Source of the DNA: Haematobia irritans
Lineage: Eukaryota; Arthropoda; Insecta; Diptera; Muscidae
Direction: 5' to 3'
Assembly: GCF_050003625.1 (NCBI RefSeq)
Contig: NC_134397.1
Location: 220,534,537-220,598,536, forward strand
DNA length: 64,000 nt
Of the stretch, positions 34,691-47,559 are shown in pieces (the stretch's first letter is position 1; every line of letters starts with the position of its first letter). Below the pieces are notes generated by a model. It was not told the origin of the DNA and ran no database searches. It saw only the letters and a list, made by a program, of their open reading frames with translations. A program made the translations under genes and the position numbers.

Positions 34691-35459
34691 ATCCGATCCG
34701 ATCCGAAATTTATCCGATCCGTTGAAATTTGGTACGTGATGTTAGTATATGGTATCCAACAACCATGCAGAAATTGGTTCATATCAGTCCATAATTATAT
34801 ATAGCCCCCATATAAACCGATCCCCACCCGTGGTCAAATCTGGGGAAACAAAATTCATCCGATCTTTCGGGGAAGCAAAATTCATCCGATCTGGTTGACA
34901 TTTGGTGGTAGTATATGATATTTAATAATCAAAAGTGGTCTATATCAGTCCATAATCATATATAGCCCCCATATAAACCGATTCCGAGATTTGGTTTTGG
35001 AGCCACTTGGAGGAGCAAATTTCATCCGAGTCAGTTGAAATTTGGTACATTGTGCTAGCATATGGCTGTTAACAACCATGCCTAACTAGGTCCATATCGG
35101 TCTTTAGTTATATATAGCCCTCAGATAAATCGATCCCCAATCACACAAAAATTGGTCCATATCAAGTTCATAATTGTATATAGCCCACATATAAGCGACC
35201 CCCCATATTTCAATTCTGGCTCTCAACGTCCATATCGATTCGTAATTAATTGTAAACTTACCTATAAATACCTTTTTTGTCTAATATATACCACGTATGG
35301 ACTAACTAACAATTTAGAAAACGATGTTAAGAAGTTTTACGATACCACAACCCAATTAATTCGATTGTGGGTGACAGTCTTTCGTAGAAGTTTCTACGCA
35401 ATCCATGGTGGAGGGTACATAAGATTCGGCCTGGCCGAACTTACGGCAGTATATACTTG
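34691..35459 (+). repeat. Family A repeat, truncated at its opening end
   Basis: Body units and the whole distal part ('ataccacgtatggactaac', 'tctacgcaatccatggtgg', hairpin, AGTATATACTTG|TTTT) are present. The opening (CCGT)n block is missing. It abuts family B, where 'ccgatccgatccgaaatttatccgatccg' marks the join. Confidence 0.85.
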
Positions 35460-36004
35460 TTTTTATTTGCAGTTACATGATGTCTGCGTTTGTACATTTG
35501 ATGGGCACGAAGTACATATAGAATGTTTACTTATTGTTGAAATTGAACCAAAATAGAATGTGTAAAAATATTTATGTGATGTTTGCTTGCATCACATATT
35601 GAATTAGTTTATAAATAAATAAAAACAAATAAACTTCATTTTTTGTTTTCTTTTCTCAAGTGGCGTCCTTTTTTTGATGACTGAAAAAGTTTTTTCATAA
35701 TGATCAAAACATTTTAGGTTGTGACCATGTTCCTTTAACTGGAAGAAAAACATTTTTGACGAATACCATAACATCTTAGATCGTGACCATCATTTGATTC
35801 AAACTATATTATTTTTATCAATATAATAACATTTTAGATGAGGACAATTTTATTTTTCTTAGAACCATGTTCACTGAGCAAACATGGTTGCAGGTGAAAA
35901 TGTTACATGGTCGGCGCAAAAATAGCTCCCATCATATTATTTTGCTCTTCGAATATGATTGTGACAGTTATGTTTCTTCTCTGTGTGTACCATATACCGG
36001 GCCA
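35460..36004. other. Unrecognised stretch between repeats
   Basis: A short unit recurs here three or four times in diverged form ('aacattttaggttgtgaccat', 'aacatcttagatcgtgaccat', 'aacattttagatgaggacaat' near 35709, 35770 and 35828), with a spacing of about 60 bp. No gene is recognised. Confidence 0.45.
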
Positions 36005-36223
36005 AGAACTGAATTATATACGTTTTTTTTATTGTCTAGTACATACCACATATTGACTAACTTACAATTTAGAGGAGAAGTTGAGAAGTTTTAAGATGGC
36101 AAGTTCATCGACAAGTATTACCACAACCCAAGTAATTCGATTGTGGATGACAGATTATTAGAAGAATCTACGCAATCCATGGATAAGATTCGGCCTGGCC
36201 GAATTTACGGCCGTATATACTTG
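36005..36223 (+). repeat. Family A terminal fragment
   Basis: The distal ~220 bp of family A, from 'agtacataccacatattgactaac' to the hairpin and CGTATATACTTG|TTTT. Confidence 0.8.
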
Positions 36224-36268
36224 TTTTTTTTTTCTTTCTACTTTTTTCATTAAAAATGTCATGTTTAA

Positions 36269-36559
36269 CTCTGGAAAGTCATCCTTATTTTTTTGTACAC
36301 AAACGTACATCCTTCGTCATTTTGTACATCCTTCGTCATTTTGACTACGGCTTATTTCAAGACGCTATATTTTGCATCTTGAGCAAAAATGAGAACCAAA
36401 ATTGAGTTTATTTTCTTATTCATTTATAATAAAACAAAAATTCATAAAATAGTTGAATTTATTTAACTTAAATTTATCATTTTTCAAACGACTAAAATGC
36501 ATTTTAGATCGAAATTGAAAGTATGCGTCGTCATTTTGACGAAGGATGACTGTCTAGAG
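36269..36559. mobile_element. piggyBac-like MITE (291 bp) flanked by TTAA
   Basis: TTAA occurs on both sides (36265-36268, 36560-36563), with inverted ends CTCTGGAAAGTCATCCTT and (complement) CTCTAGACAGTCATCCTT. 'catccttcgtcattttg' appears repeatedly inside, also inverted near the right end. TTAA targets are characteristic of piggyBac. Non-coding. A partial relative begins at 5952. Confidence 0.82.
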
Positions 36560-36563
36560 TTAA

Positions 36564-38739
36564 AGAAAACAGCACCTTTAAAAAGTGTTTAAAGTAAGCA
36601 GCGCCTTTGAAAGACACCTTCAATTTTTAACACATTTTTCCTTTGTAGTCTTTATAGTCAAGTCAAATCATCGAATTGAAAGACGATATTAATGATACTG
36701 AAGTTTCAATTTTTTAAAATCAAATTGACCTCAGATCAAAACATTTTGTATGCAAAAATAGGATTAGACCGCTCTATATATTAGACGGACATATAATTTT
36801 TGGACCAAAGATTACTAAAAAACAGTAGAAAAATAAAATTTCTGAATAGAAAATGTGAAAAAAACAACAGTGAAATTGAAAAGAAATATAAAAACGAAAA
36901 CTGAGAAACATCATAAACAAAAAATAAGGAAATGTCATCGAATACAATATTTCCTTTTTATTGGCCAGCTATTGGATACAAGAAATTCATGATCTACAGT
37001 GGCAGTCGTATTAAACGGCTATTTAATTTTTGTTTGTTTGTTATTTTATACAGTGTTCTTATTTACGATCATAATGGCACATCGACACATACCAAAATTT
37101 GCCGCAGTGAATGCTTCAGTGGCTCGTCACGCCAAAATTGATTGCTTAGTGATTTTTATTACCGCTTCCAATGAGGAGATCATTTCTTTGCGTTGCAAAC
37201 AATTGCATCTACGATCCAAGTATGTTTTCTTCTGTGGCTTTGATGTCATAGATTTTATTAATTTTATTAGATAAAAGCCTCATTGGTTTTTTGACACATG
37301 TATCTATTTGAGCATATGTTTCCTTCCTACTTAATGGCGAATGTGAAATATGTTTCATTTATATGCTACTTTCAAAAATCGAATGAAAAATTTTTATTTA
37401 GTTAGACCTAATGTTTTTGCCACTATTTTATATAGGAAATAATGTCACCAAATGAATATACAGGAATCCATAAATTTTTTTATTGTGGTGCCACCACATG
37501 ATTTGCGTATTTTATTACATTTGTGATTCGGGCGTTCATGTTATTTATTGGGAAATAATGGCTTTAAGCTGAGATCAAAAAAAAAAAAACAAAAAACAAC
37601 AATAACGATTGAAGAGAAGCCAACAATAACAAATAAAACGAATGAAGATAGAGGAAGCACGCTCAAAAACAAACCCAGCCAAATACATTCAAATCGATGA
37701 TTTGAGTTTGGCAAAGGAAAAGAGATATGCTGGCAAATTTGTTTAGGAAGTAGCCGACTATCAAACCCTTTTTCGGGAGGTTCAAGTGTAGTTCACTTTG
37801 GGTTGAGTGAATTACCCGAATTTATTCTGATAATTGGTTGATAGTTTTGCTGCAAGTGGAGGATGCTGATGAGGAATGTAAGTATGATTGTCAAATAAAT
37901 TTGACAAGCATACTTTTCCTCTGTTGGTTAAGCACACTTGTAGTTTAGTCAATGCATGGCTTTAAGCTGAGATCAAAAAAAAAAAAAAACAATAACGGGA
38001 AATAAAAACCTCAAAAATAAAACTTCAATTGGACAGTCTGTAGAAATTTGTTGCCTAACAATTTTTGATCTTGATTTTGAATTTTCTCTTCCAATAAAAA
38101 AAATAGAAATCTTTTTAAACTATTCTAATAAAACGATAATAAAACTTAAGAAAGAAATTTAATATGTAATTTTAATAGGTCTATCGTTAATACTGGATAT
38201 GCAATTATTTTGTATATAGCCATAAGAAAATTTGCTTTTCTTGTATTTATGTGGGCGCCAAATCTATTTTAATCTCTCAAAAGAAATTATGAAATCTCAC
38301 AGTCATACGTCATCTCTTGAACATTTGTAAAAATACGAAGCTCTAAATATTCCAAATTATTTCCTTTTTCATTTTTTCACTTTAGTGAAGAATTATTTAT
38401 TGCATTTGCCATCTTCAATGGCTCATGGTAAAATGGTATCTAAATTGTGGTGCACTTCATCTGCATACATCAATCTTGGGAATGAAAGCATTTCATTTTC
38501 TAATTCCATTGGTTGACATCCGTTCTCCTGAGATTTATCTGATCATGTCTATGAGATGATGGTTGATCATTGCAGCTGTGTAAGCATATCAAAGAACATT
38601 ATTGGACTACAGTCCATCCATCCATATACAGATATGAATGGAATTGATGTAGTAATATGGGTTCCATATTTTGCATATGAACTAAACAAGAGAATGTGAC
38701 AATTTCAAATATAGCGTGTTCGTGAGTAACTTTTTTCGT
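36564..38739. other. Mostly unrecognised; contains a ~45-bp direct repeat
   Basis: 'tggctttaagctgagatc' followed by an A run and 'acaataacg' occurs at 37557-37605 and again at 37960-37997, about 400 bp apart. That could be a duplication or two insert tails. No confident gene. Confidence 0.4.
36932..37209 (+). other. Weak candidate exon of an unknown gene
   Basis: The frame MAHRHIPKFAAVNASVARHA from ATG 37074 continues for about 45 residues with protein-like composition. It reaches a GTATGT donor-like site near 37220 (after QLHLRSK). A second overlapping frame begins at ATG 36932 (MSSNTIFPFYW). No family is recognised and no downstream exon could be paired, so this may be chance. Confidence 0.2.
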
Positions 38740-38882
38740 TCGTGAGTAAAAAGTCTTTAGTATTTATTTAGTCATTCGGGATCGATTTTTATAAATCCCG
38801 CGATTCGGGATGAATACCGGGATTCTTTAAATATTTTATGCAAGAACAAAACAAAATTTTGTAAATCAATTTTATGAACAAA

Positions 38883-40394
38883 CAAGTGAATAAAGTAGAA
38901 AGTTGGGCGGGGCCGACTATATCATACCCTAAACCACCCCTACTGAATTAGTAAACATACGCATTTTTTGGGTATCATTGGTATAGGTTTTGGAGAACAT
39001 AAAGGGGGTACATTTTTATGTGTGTCTTGTCACAATCTGAGCAGAAATGTCTAATATTAGGAGCTATAGTTTATTTTGCACCAAAAGATTTAGTATGCCA
39101 CTATTATTGAGTCCATTATTAAAAAAGAGGAAATCGGTCAATTAGTTGTGGGTAATAAATCCAAATTTCTGCAAATAGGGCAATAAATTTATGTCAAAGC
39201 TACATGTAAGACAAAATACGATCAGCTAGTACATCAAAATTTGAAATTTGAATAACATAGGTTAATAAATAAGAGTATTATGGCCAAATATGACAAAATC
39301 GAGCGATGCATATATATGGGACCTATATCTAAATCTGAACCAATTTGTATAATATTTTGCATGTATGATTGATACCACAGAAGGTAACTTTGTGTAAAAT
39401 TTGAGTACGATCAGTTAATAAATGATGCCCCTATGGTCAAAAATAAGGTTATTAGGGGAACATTTTTAAAAATCGGGCGATACATATATATGGGAGCTAT
39501 ATCTAAATTTGAACCGATTTCGATGAAATTTTGCACATACAGTTAGTGCTATAGAAGATTACATTTAGCCAACCTTGGTTACGATCGGTTGATAAATAAG
39601 GGTTTTACGGCCAAATTTGACAAAATCGGGCGATAAATATATATGGGAGCTATATCTAAATCTGAACCGATTTCGATGAAATTTCGCAGATACAGTTGGA
39701 GCTATAGAGGATTACATTTAGCCAACTTTGAGTACGATCGGTTGATATATAAGGGTTTTACGGCCAAATTTGGCAAAATCGGGCGATACATATATATGAG
39801 AGCTATATCTAAATCTGAAGCGACTTCGATTATTTTTGGCACATATTGTCAGTACCATAAAAGATTAGAGTAAGCCAAGTTTGAGTAAGATCGCTCAATA
39901 AATAAGGTTTTTGTGGCCAAATTTGGGAAAATCGGGCGATACATATATATAATAAAAGATTTATATGTATATAAATCGGTTCAGATTTATATACATATAA
40001 ATCTGAAGCGATTTCGATGAAATTTTGCAGACTTAAAAGGGTTATGAAAAAGTTTACTATGTGCAAAATTTGATGTCGATCGGTTTGTAAAAAAAGCGCA
40101 ACGTGACTCCATTTGTCGAAATCGAGCGATACATACATATGGGAGCTATATCTAAATTTGATCCGATTTCTTCCAAATTCAATGGCGATAGCCCACAAAA
40201 CAGCCTGTACCAAATTTCATTCAAATCGGTTAATAATTGCGACCGGAATCCTGTGAACAACAAATACACGGAGGTGATTCTGAGTCGATCGGTATATATT
40301 TTATGGGGTCTAACATCAATATTTCTGGTAGGCACATTTTTTGGCCGATCAAACTTATTATACCCTGACCACTATGTGGTTTAGGGTATAAAAA
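38883..40394 (-). repeat. Family B interspersed repeat, complete copy (about 1.5 kb)
   Basis: It runs from CAAGTGAATAAAGTAGAAAG and 'gggcggggccgactatatcataccctaaaccacc' through about seven units of 150-165 bp ('cgatacatatatatgggagctat') to 'gaccactatgtggtttagggtataaaaa'. The closing part also carries 'gagtcgatcggtatatattttatggggtc'. A partial copy of the same end is at 63607-64000. Confidence 0.9.
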
Positions 40395-40517
40395 TTACAA
40401 AAGAACATAAGAGTTAATTAAAAACCAATTAAAAATTGCTATAATACTTAACGCTTAGTCCAACTGAACAATATGAAGAAAAGAAAAACAAAATTAGGAC
40501 AAAAACAAGTATATACA

Positions 40518-42746
40518 CACCCTCAAAAAAAATCGCTTCTTTAACATATGTTCCAAAAATATTTTGCAGGAAGCACATATATTATTGGATACTGCCGAAA
40601 CATTAATATGTTTGTTTTATGTGAACATATTATATGTTTGGAAGCATTTTGAGCCCAAAAATATTATATGCTTGGAAGAATTTTTCCCAAAGACGATTGT
40701 GCTCATTGCCTAACATACTCGTAATTTTCACTTCCACGAAATATTTTAGTTCTTGGCACCTTTTTCTGTAATACAAATAATGTTGAAGAAATTATTCACT
40801 TTTATAAATTTTTTAAATTTTACCTTTCGCCTGCACGGAGAATCGAACCGAGGACCATACAGTTTGTAAGCCAACACACTATCCACTGGGCTACGTAGCT
40901 GTTATGGTCACCAGCAGATAATTATCGTTATAAGTTACATTTATATAGCATAGTTTGCAGCGCCCACGAGCCCATGCAAACATAACATTATTTAACAGAA
41001 ACATACATTTGTTTGCCACGTGGAGCATGTCCGCCTTGCATGCAAAGGGTCGTGGGTTCAATCCCTGCTCCGACCGAACACTTTTTTTTTAAATTTACAC
41101 ATTTATATTTATACTATATTAAATTTTTATAATGAAACTTCGAAATGTGGGTTATTAAAGATTTATAGCCAGTAACAGTGCTTGATATAAACGAAATTGA
41201 CTGATTTTTGGATAAAATATTATTTTTTTTATTGCAAAAATAACAATTTTGTAACAAAAAACTGTTTTTGGAAGGAATTCAAAATTTAAAATTTGGAAGG
41301 AAATTAAAAAACTAACAAAAGAAGAACGTGGAGTCGAGTATAAACATACATAAATAATTTTATAATATAAACATAAATTTATTTAGGCGTGAACAGTTTT
41401 TTACTAGCATTTAACACCATCGCTCTAAAATGTCTTTTATTTTTCTTTAATAATTCATTTTAAAGAAAATAAACTTTTTAAATTATTTTAGCTGCAAAAC
41501 TCGAACTTAATGCCCGCTTTTATATTTGAAGGTGTCCGTCAACTCCTCGTGGACTACTTATTAATAAAGAGGAACTAAACTTTGTTTTTATACATTTTAC
41601 TGTGTATTTTTTCAACATTTTCTCCTTATTTCATTTTACTGTCCCAACTCTAAAAAGAGTATAGTGCCCTTTCGTTATTTTTATGAAGACCCCTGATTTC
41701 TTTTAACGAACCAAGAAAAAAATTGTGCCCGTAAAGGCCGGTACTCTGTTCGGTTTTCGCGTTGAAACTCCATACAAAATTAAAAAATGCGAAAAACTAG
41801 CGAAATTTTTCCATTTGTGGTACTTTGTTTTTTTTTCGAGTTGAAAAACTGACGTTTATAGCATGGCGCCATTTGCAATGTGAATTAAGAAATAATTTAT
41901 TTATTAAAACTATTTGTGTGGGTTTATAACACAAACACGGATTATATTTTTGTTCCGAAACTATACAAAGGATCAAAGGAGCAGCAGATCAATTGCCCAA
42001 GGAAAATAAAATGTTAATTTTGTAATAACAAACAGCAACCACCAACTTAATTCAATATTGCTCCCTGTAAAATAGCGCTCCAAGTTACCTAAATAAACAC
42101 CGCTTTCTATGTGCGAAATAATGGTTTCTATAAGAATTTTCCGCAAGAATGAACATTGTACCGGCCTTAATGCCAAAATGATAAACAAAACACATATCCA
42201 CACATACATAAAATGCTGCTCTCAAGGCGAAAACATATGCTGTTTGTTTTTCAAATGTCTATTCTCTTGGTTGCGAATGTGCATTCTCTTTATTCAAATT
42301 AAATAATATTTAGACTTAAGCATATCAAATTTTTGGCCTTATCATAAAACAGTTTTCCGAAACAACATACAAGCGGTTTCACAGAAATCGTTCTCTTTTG
42401 ATTCTTTCGCTGTGTTATGTTGATATCTTTTGTCAACTGTCCCGGTTTCCACCTCTATTTCTTTCTCTATACTCTCTCTGTCGCTTTGAATAAAATATCA
42501 CAACATATGTATGTTTAGTCGAAATTTGTAAATTTATATATATTTGCATTCACACATATGATTTTTATGAAACATTCATGCCCCAAACATAATATATTCT
42601 AACATATTAACACAGATGTCCCAAACATTTAGTGTTAGTTTATGAACATTACATGTTTGCACTTAAATATATTGTGTTTTAAAATTGTGCCCGAAACACA
42701 TTTTGTTTATATTGGAACATATGAAAAACATATTTTTCTAAGAGTG
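40518..42746. mobile_element. 2.2-kb CACCCTC/GAGTG TIR element, nested in family C
   Basis: Ends CACCCTCAAAAAAAATCGC and (complement) CACTCTTAGAAAAATATG. It is homologous to 12879-14661 except for a 433-bp insertion. It splits the family C terminus: 'acaagtatata' lies just before it and 'cagcagtaagttcggcc' just after. It carries the same two tRNA-like modules (40838-40912 minus; about 41019-41081 plus, with A box deleted). Non-autonomous. Confidence 0.82.
41735..42167. mobile_element. PIF/Harbinger-like MITE (433 bp) with TAA target duplication and an empty site in the window
   Basis: Inverted termini AGGCCGGTACTCTGTTC and (complement) AGGCCGGTACAATGTTC are flanked by TAA at 41732-41734 and 42168-42170. 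The related element at 12879-14661 has the uninterrupted site (TAA at 14085-14087 in 'tccataatgc'), which defines the borders exactly. A 3-bp T-A-A-type target is typical of PIF/Harbinger. Non-coding. Confidence 0.9.
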
Positions 42747-43084
42747 CAGCAGTAAGTTCGGCCAGGATTAAATAATGCCTTGATTTGAAATATAAAATCT
42801 ATTGATTTGGAAATTTTACTTTCAGTTTCAAACAACTTTCATGATCAGTGCGCCTTCTATACCCTCAAGAAGTGAAATCGGTGTATATGGAGGCCTTACC
42901 AACTGGAGCGATAAAAGCTAAATCCGTTACAATTTCAGGCAAATCTGATAAAAACTACGGTTTATATAAGCCCAAGGAGTTAAATCAGGAAATCCGTCAA
43001 AAATATGCACCGATACACAAAATTCAGCATACCTAGTTGTGGTTCTGAAAAACATACAGAATTGAGACCCCAAATCGGTGGGCG

Positions 43085-43410
43085 GGTTAGGTTAGGTTAT
43101 GTGGCAACCCGATATATCAGGCTCACTTAGACTATTCAGTCCATTGTGATACCACATTGGTGAACTTCTCTCTTATCACTGAGTGCTGCCCGATTTCATG
43201 CTCAATGATAAGGGACCTCCTTTTTATAGCCGAGTCCGAACGGCGTACCACATTGCAGTGAAACCACTTAGAGAAACTATGAAACCCTCAGAAATGTCAC
43301 CAGCATTACAGAGGTGGGATAATCCACCGCTGAAAAACTTTTTGGTGTTCGGTCGAAGCAGGAATCAAAACTACGACCTTGTGTATTCAAAGCGGGCATG
43401 CTAACCATAT
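43085..43410 (-). mobile_element. tRNA-derived SINE, minus strand, 5'-truncated
   Basis: It begins with the GGTTAGGTTAGGTTA tail and ends within the tRNA-like head at 'gcgggcatgctaacca', lacking the first few bases. It is collinear with 7897-8235 in reverse. The B box is altered ('gaatcaaaactacgacc'). Confidence 0.85.
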
Positions 43411-43644
43411 TTGGGGTTCTAAAATACCTCTAGATTTCGAATTTTAGGCCAATCGGGTAGAAAATAAGGTTACTAGAAGCCCAAGACCCGAAATCGGGGG
43501 GTCGGTATATATGGGAGCTATGGACCGATAGGCACAATTTTCGGCACTCATATTTATGGTCCTAAAATAAATCTAGGTTTTTAATTTCAGGCAAATTGGA
43601 TAGAAGCCCCAGACCCCAAATCGTGTGGTGGGTTTTCATATAAA

Positions 43645-43925
43645 ATTTTTTTTTCTGATTCAATCACGAATTTAATTGATACAATTAATTTTTAATTGAA
43701 ATGTCTTCAATCACAGAAATGATAGTATCAATTAAAAAATTAATTGACAGTCAATTCAAAAATAATTGATTCAATTAAAAAATTAATTGATTCTATTAAT
43801 TTGTGTGATTGATTTTTATTTTAATCGAAAAATTTGTTGATTCAATTCAATTTTTAATTGAATACTTTTTAAAACTCAATTAAGATTTTAATTGGAAAAA
43901 ATTTCGTGAAATTTTTTTTCTGTGT
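43645..43925. repeat. AT-rich TTAATTG-palindromic MITE (about 280 bp)
   Basis: Its ends read 'tttttttctgattcaatcacgaa' and 'tttcgtgaaattttttttctgtgtg', roughly inverted. Its body is made of 'caattaaaaaattaattg' palindromes. Relatives: 47072-47360, 54310-54535 and part of 7400-7590; the tail motif also occurs at 536-562 and 57322-57362. Confidence 0.7.
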
Positions 43926-44049
43926 GGGGGCATTATTAAAACATGGACCGATATCGCCAATCTTGGAACATGACCTGCTTGGAGATAAAAAAAACGAGTT
44001 TGTGCAAAAATTAAGCAAGATAACTTTATTATTGAAGGCTGTAGCGTGC

Positions 44050-44635
44050 ACAGAAGAAAATATCACCAAAATATTTCCAATTAAAAAGTTAATTGAAGTT
44101 GAAAATGTTTTCAATTAATAAATTAATTGATACAATTTACTTTTTAATCATGATAGAAACATTAAGTTAATTAAGTCAATGATTGAAAATTTTAAAATTT
44201 GTAATTAAAAAATTAATTGATACAATTAACTTTTTAATCAAATTCGGAAGACTAATTCAGTTAAAAAAAGTGCTGATTTTTTTTTTAAATTTTTAATTAA
44301 AAATGTATTTCAAACAATCATTTGTTAATCCAAATAAAAACTCTACGTCAATTCAGAAAGTAATTAAAAATAGTTACCTTTTTTATTTAATAATAAATTA
44401 ATTGAGTTTTGCAATCAACATCAATTAAATTTATAATTGAATCAATTAAAAAATTAATTGAAATTTGCTGAAAAAAATCAATTCATTTTTTAATCAAGAA
44501 TTCTTTCTATGCCCAATTAAAACTGTGATTGATGCTATCATTTTCGTGATTGAAGACATTCCAATTAAAAAATTAATTGGATCAATTAATTTGGTGATTG
44601 AATCAGAAAAAAAAATTTTTGTGTGTGATTACAAC
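44050..44635. repeat. Larger AT-rich palindromic element (about 585 bp)
   Basis: It opens 'cacagaagaaaatatcaccaaa' and closes 'aaaaaaatttttgtgtgtg', with many 'caattaaaaaattaattga' words mirrored around about 44300. It could fold into a long imperfect hairpin. It is related in words but not collinear with the 280-bp family. Confidence 0.55.
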
Positions 44636-44683
44636 GGACATCCAGACTGACGGACATCGTTATATTGGCTTAGAATTTCTCTC

Positions 44684-45021
<338 letters not shown>

Positions 45022-45309
45022 TTTATATAGTCCGAAATCGATATTTGGATGTGTTACAAACGGAATGACAAACTTATTATACCCCCATCACCATTCTATG
45101 GTGGTGGGTATAATAAATTAAAACCCAATTTCATATCGCTATCTTACTCAGCAACACATTTTAAGGACTTTGATTAGATTAGGTCTATTTTTGTACACTG
45201 TGTTAGTCCTTTTTTACTTCATCGTTTTAAGTAGCTTTTTAAAAATATTAATCCCGTCCCGAAAATCCCGGGATTTCGGGACAGGATTTATCCCGGGTGA
45301 CAGCCCTAG

Positions 45310-45982
45310 TATATACGTGTGAGTTATGCGTTTAAACTATTAGAGAAGAGGAGATGATAAGACATCTCTATATTTTGGATTGATTGAATTTTTCCATATA
45401 CTTTTTTTTGTACCCATTTTATATTAAAAATTTAATAAATTGTATTCAAATAAGTATATAGACCAGCAAACAACAATTCCATTACAGAAAATTTACACAT
45501 CGGCAAATATGCTAGTAGTGAAACATACCATATTCATTCTTATTTGAAATATTTAGTATCTGTGGTATATTTTGGGGAAGATATATCAAAAGGTGAATAA
45601 ACCTCTTCGTACACATAAAGAAAATTATTTTTGATGCAAACACAAAACTAATTGATCGAATTAATTTAAATTGTGTCTATCCTTAAATTGATAGCATCGA
45701 TTAATGTTTTTATTACACAGAAAATAATATTATAATTTTTGAGCTAACAATAAATTGTTGTTACAGAAAATTTTTAAGTTCAACAAAATTTTTGTTGATA
45801 TAACAAAATTGGTTGCTAAAGTGACTAAACTCGTAATTGTATTTACAAATTACGTTGTTAGCTCAAATTTAAACATAATTTTAATTGTATTGACAATCAA
45901 ATTAATTGATATTTTTTGTGTGTGTAGAAACTGAAAATATAATTGTTTAAACAAATAATTGGTCAATTAATTGGAATACAAA
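45310..45982. other. Mostly unrecognised; degraded AT-rich MITE near 45717-45925
   Basis: 45717-45925 runs from 'acagaaaataatattataatt' to 'attttttgtgtgtg' with 'aacaaaatt/aatttgtt' words like the 24643-26371 element. No gene is seen. Confidence 0.4.
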
Positions 45983-46330
45983 ATATATTATCTTTGTCAT
46001 TCCGTTTGTGACACATCGAAATATTGGTCTAAGACCTAATAAAATATACATATATGGATCGTAGTGAAACTCAGTGTAGATATGATATTGTCCGTCCGAC
46101 TCTCGATTGAAATCACGCTAAATTCCGAACAAGAATAGGCTATTTACTTCTAACTTTGAACAAGTAAGTGTTCTTTAGGTAGGTCGTGTGGTATAGCAAA
46201 TGGTTCATATCGGATCAATTTTAGGTATAGCCACCACATAAACCGATTGCCAGATTGGACTGGAGGAGTAATTTTTATCCGATCCGATAGGAATTTGTTA
46301 TATGGTGTTATGTTATTGGTTTATATCGGC

Positions 46331-46829
46331 CCTACGGGAAATGGATCAACCACAGAACCGGTACAGGACAGGTCCCTGGTGTGTATGGACCAGTCCCAGT
46401 TCTGGTCAAAACGTATGGAAGGGTCCGGTCACTTTAACATTGGTTTGCCATTGACGGGGTAAATTTACATTTTAAGACCCGTCTTGGACTCATCCCAAAG
46501 GACACGTCCTGGAACAATTTAGCAGGAGAACCCCATAGACAGGTCCTTAGGAACCAGTCTCGGACAAACCCTTAGAAATCTGTTTCAATTTGGGCATCCC
46601 AATCGAACCCGAAATGAAAAAAAAACTTTTGAAATATCTCGAACAATAGATTATTCTGATAATTTTATTTCACTAAATGTGAAAATGCTTGATATTAAAA
46701 TCTTAGTGGATCTAAGATTTTAATATCGAGTACGGAAATAAAGTACGACTAAATTGCAACTAACTGGAGCACAGGTACCAGTTCTGTGATAGGTCCGTCA
46801 GTGGCAATTTGCATCAATTTCCCATAGGG
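46331..46829. mobile_element. CCCTACGGGAAAT-ended TIR element (about 500 bp)
   Basis: The left end is CCCTACGGGAAATGGATCAA and the complement of the right end CCCTATGGGAAATTGATGCA. The interior has 'ggacaggtccctgg' and 'cagtctcggacaaaccctta'. A shorter, internally deleted relative starts at 48778. No clear target duplication was found, so the superfamily is unassigned. Confidence 0.7.
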
Positions 46830-47071
46830 GGTTCATAGTGTTATGAAGCCCCCATAAAATTCAATTTGCTGATTTCATTTCCGGAGCTTTCTGGAAGAGC
46901 AGATTTCATCCGATCCAGTTGAAATTTGGTACGTGGTGGTTACTCTGTGGCCTCTAACAACCACCGTCCATAATTATATATGGCGCCCTTATAAACCGAT
47001 CCCCAGATTTGATTTCCGGATCTTCCTGGACGTGCAAATATCATCTGATACGGTTAAAATTTTGTTACTAC

Positions 47072-47360
47072 AAAAAAAATTGCTGATCCAATCACAAAAA
47101 ATTAGTTGATTCAATTCATTTTTTAATTGAAATGTCTTCAATCACAGAAATCATAGTATCAATTAAAAAACTAATTGAAGGTCAATTAAAAAAATTAATT
47201 GATTCACTTAAAAAAAATTTTTGATACTATTAATTTTTGTGATTGTTTTTTGTTTCAATTAAAAATGTTTTGAATCAATTAAATTTTTGATTGAATATTT
47301 TTTAAAACTCAATTAAAATTTTAATTGGAAACATTCTCGTTTCGTTTTTTTTCTCTGTTG
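47072..47360. repeat. AT-rich TTAATTG-palindromic MITE
   Basis: Collinear with 43645-43925, from 'aaaattgctgatccaatcac' to 'ttctcgtttcgttttttttctctg'. Inserted in family A. Confidence 0.7.
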
Positions 47361-47559
47361 GTGTTTATAAGTCGCTTTAACAATCGTTCAAAGATTGGTC
47401 CATAATTACATAAATCGCCCATCTAAACCGATCTCCAGATTATAGTTATTGAACCTCTAGGAAAAGCAAATTTTACCTGATCCGGTTGAAATTGAAAGTC
47501 AGTGTATAAAAAATCTACCACAATTTTTAAAAATTTTAACAAAAAACTACCAAACAAAA

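Larger units (their letters stand above)
45983..47500 (+). repeat. Diverged family A repeat with nested elements
   Basis: The opening block is recognisable ('tttgtcattccgtttgtgacacatcgaaatattgg', 'gaaatcacgctaaattccgaac'), followed by diverged body units. It is broken by the element at 46331-46829 and the AT-rich MITE at 47072-47360. It looks older than the other copies. Confidence 0.7.
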
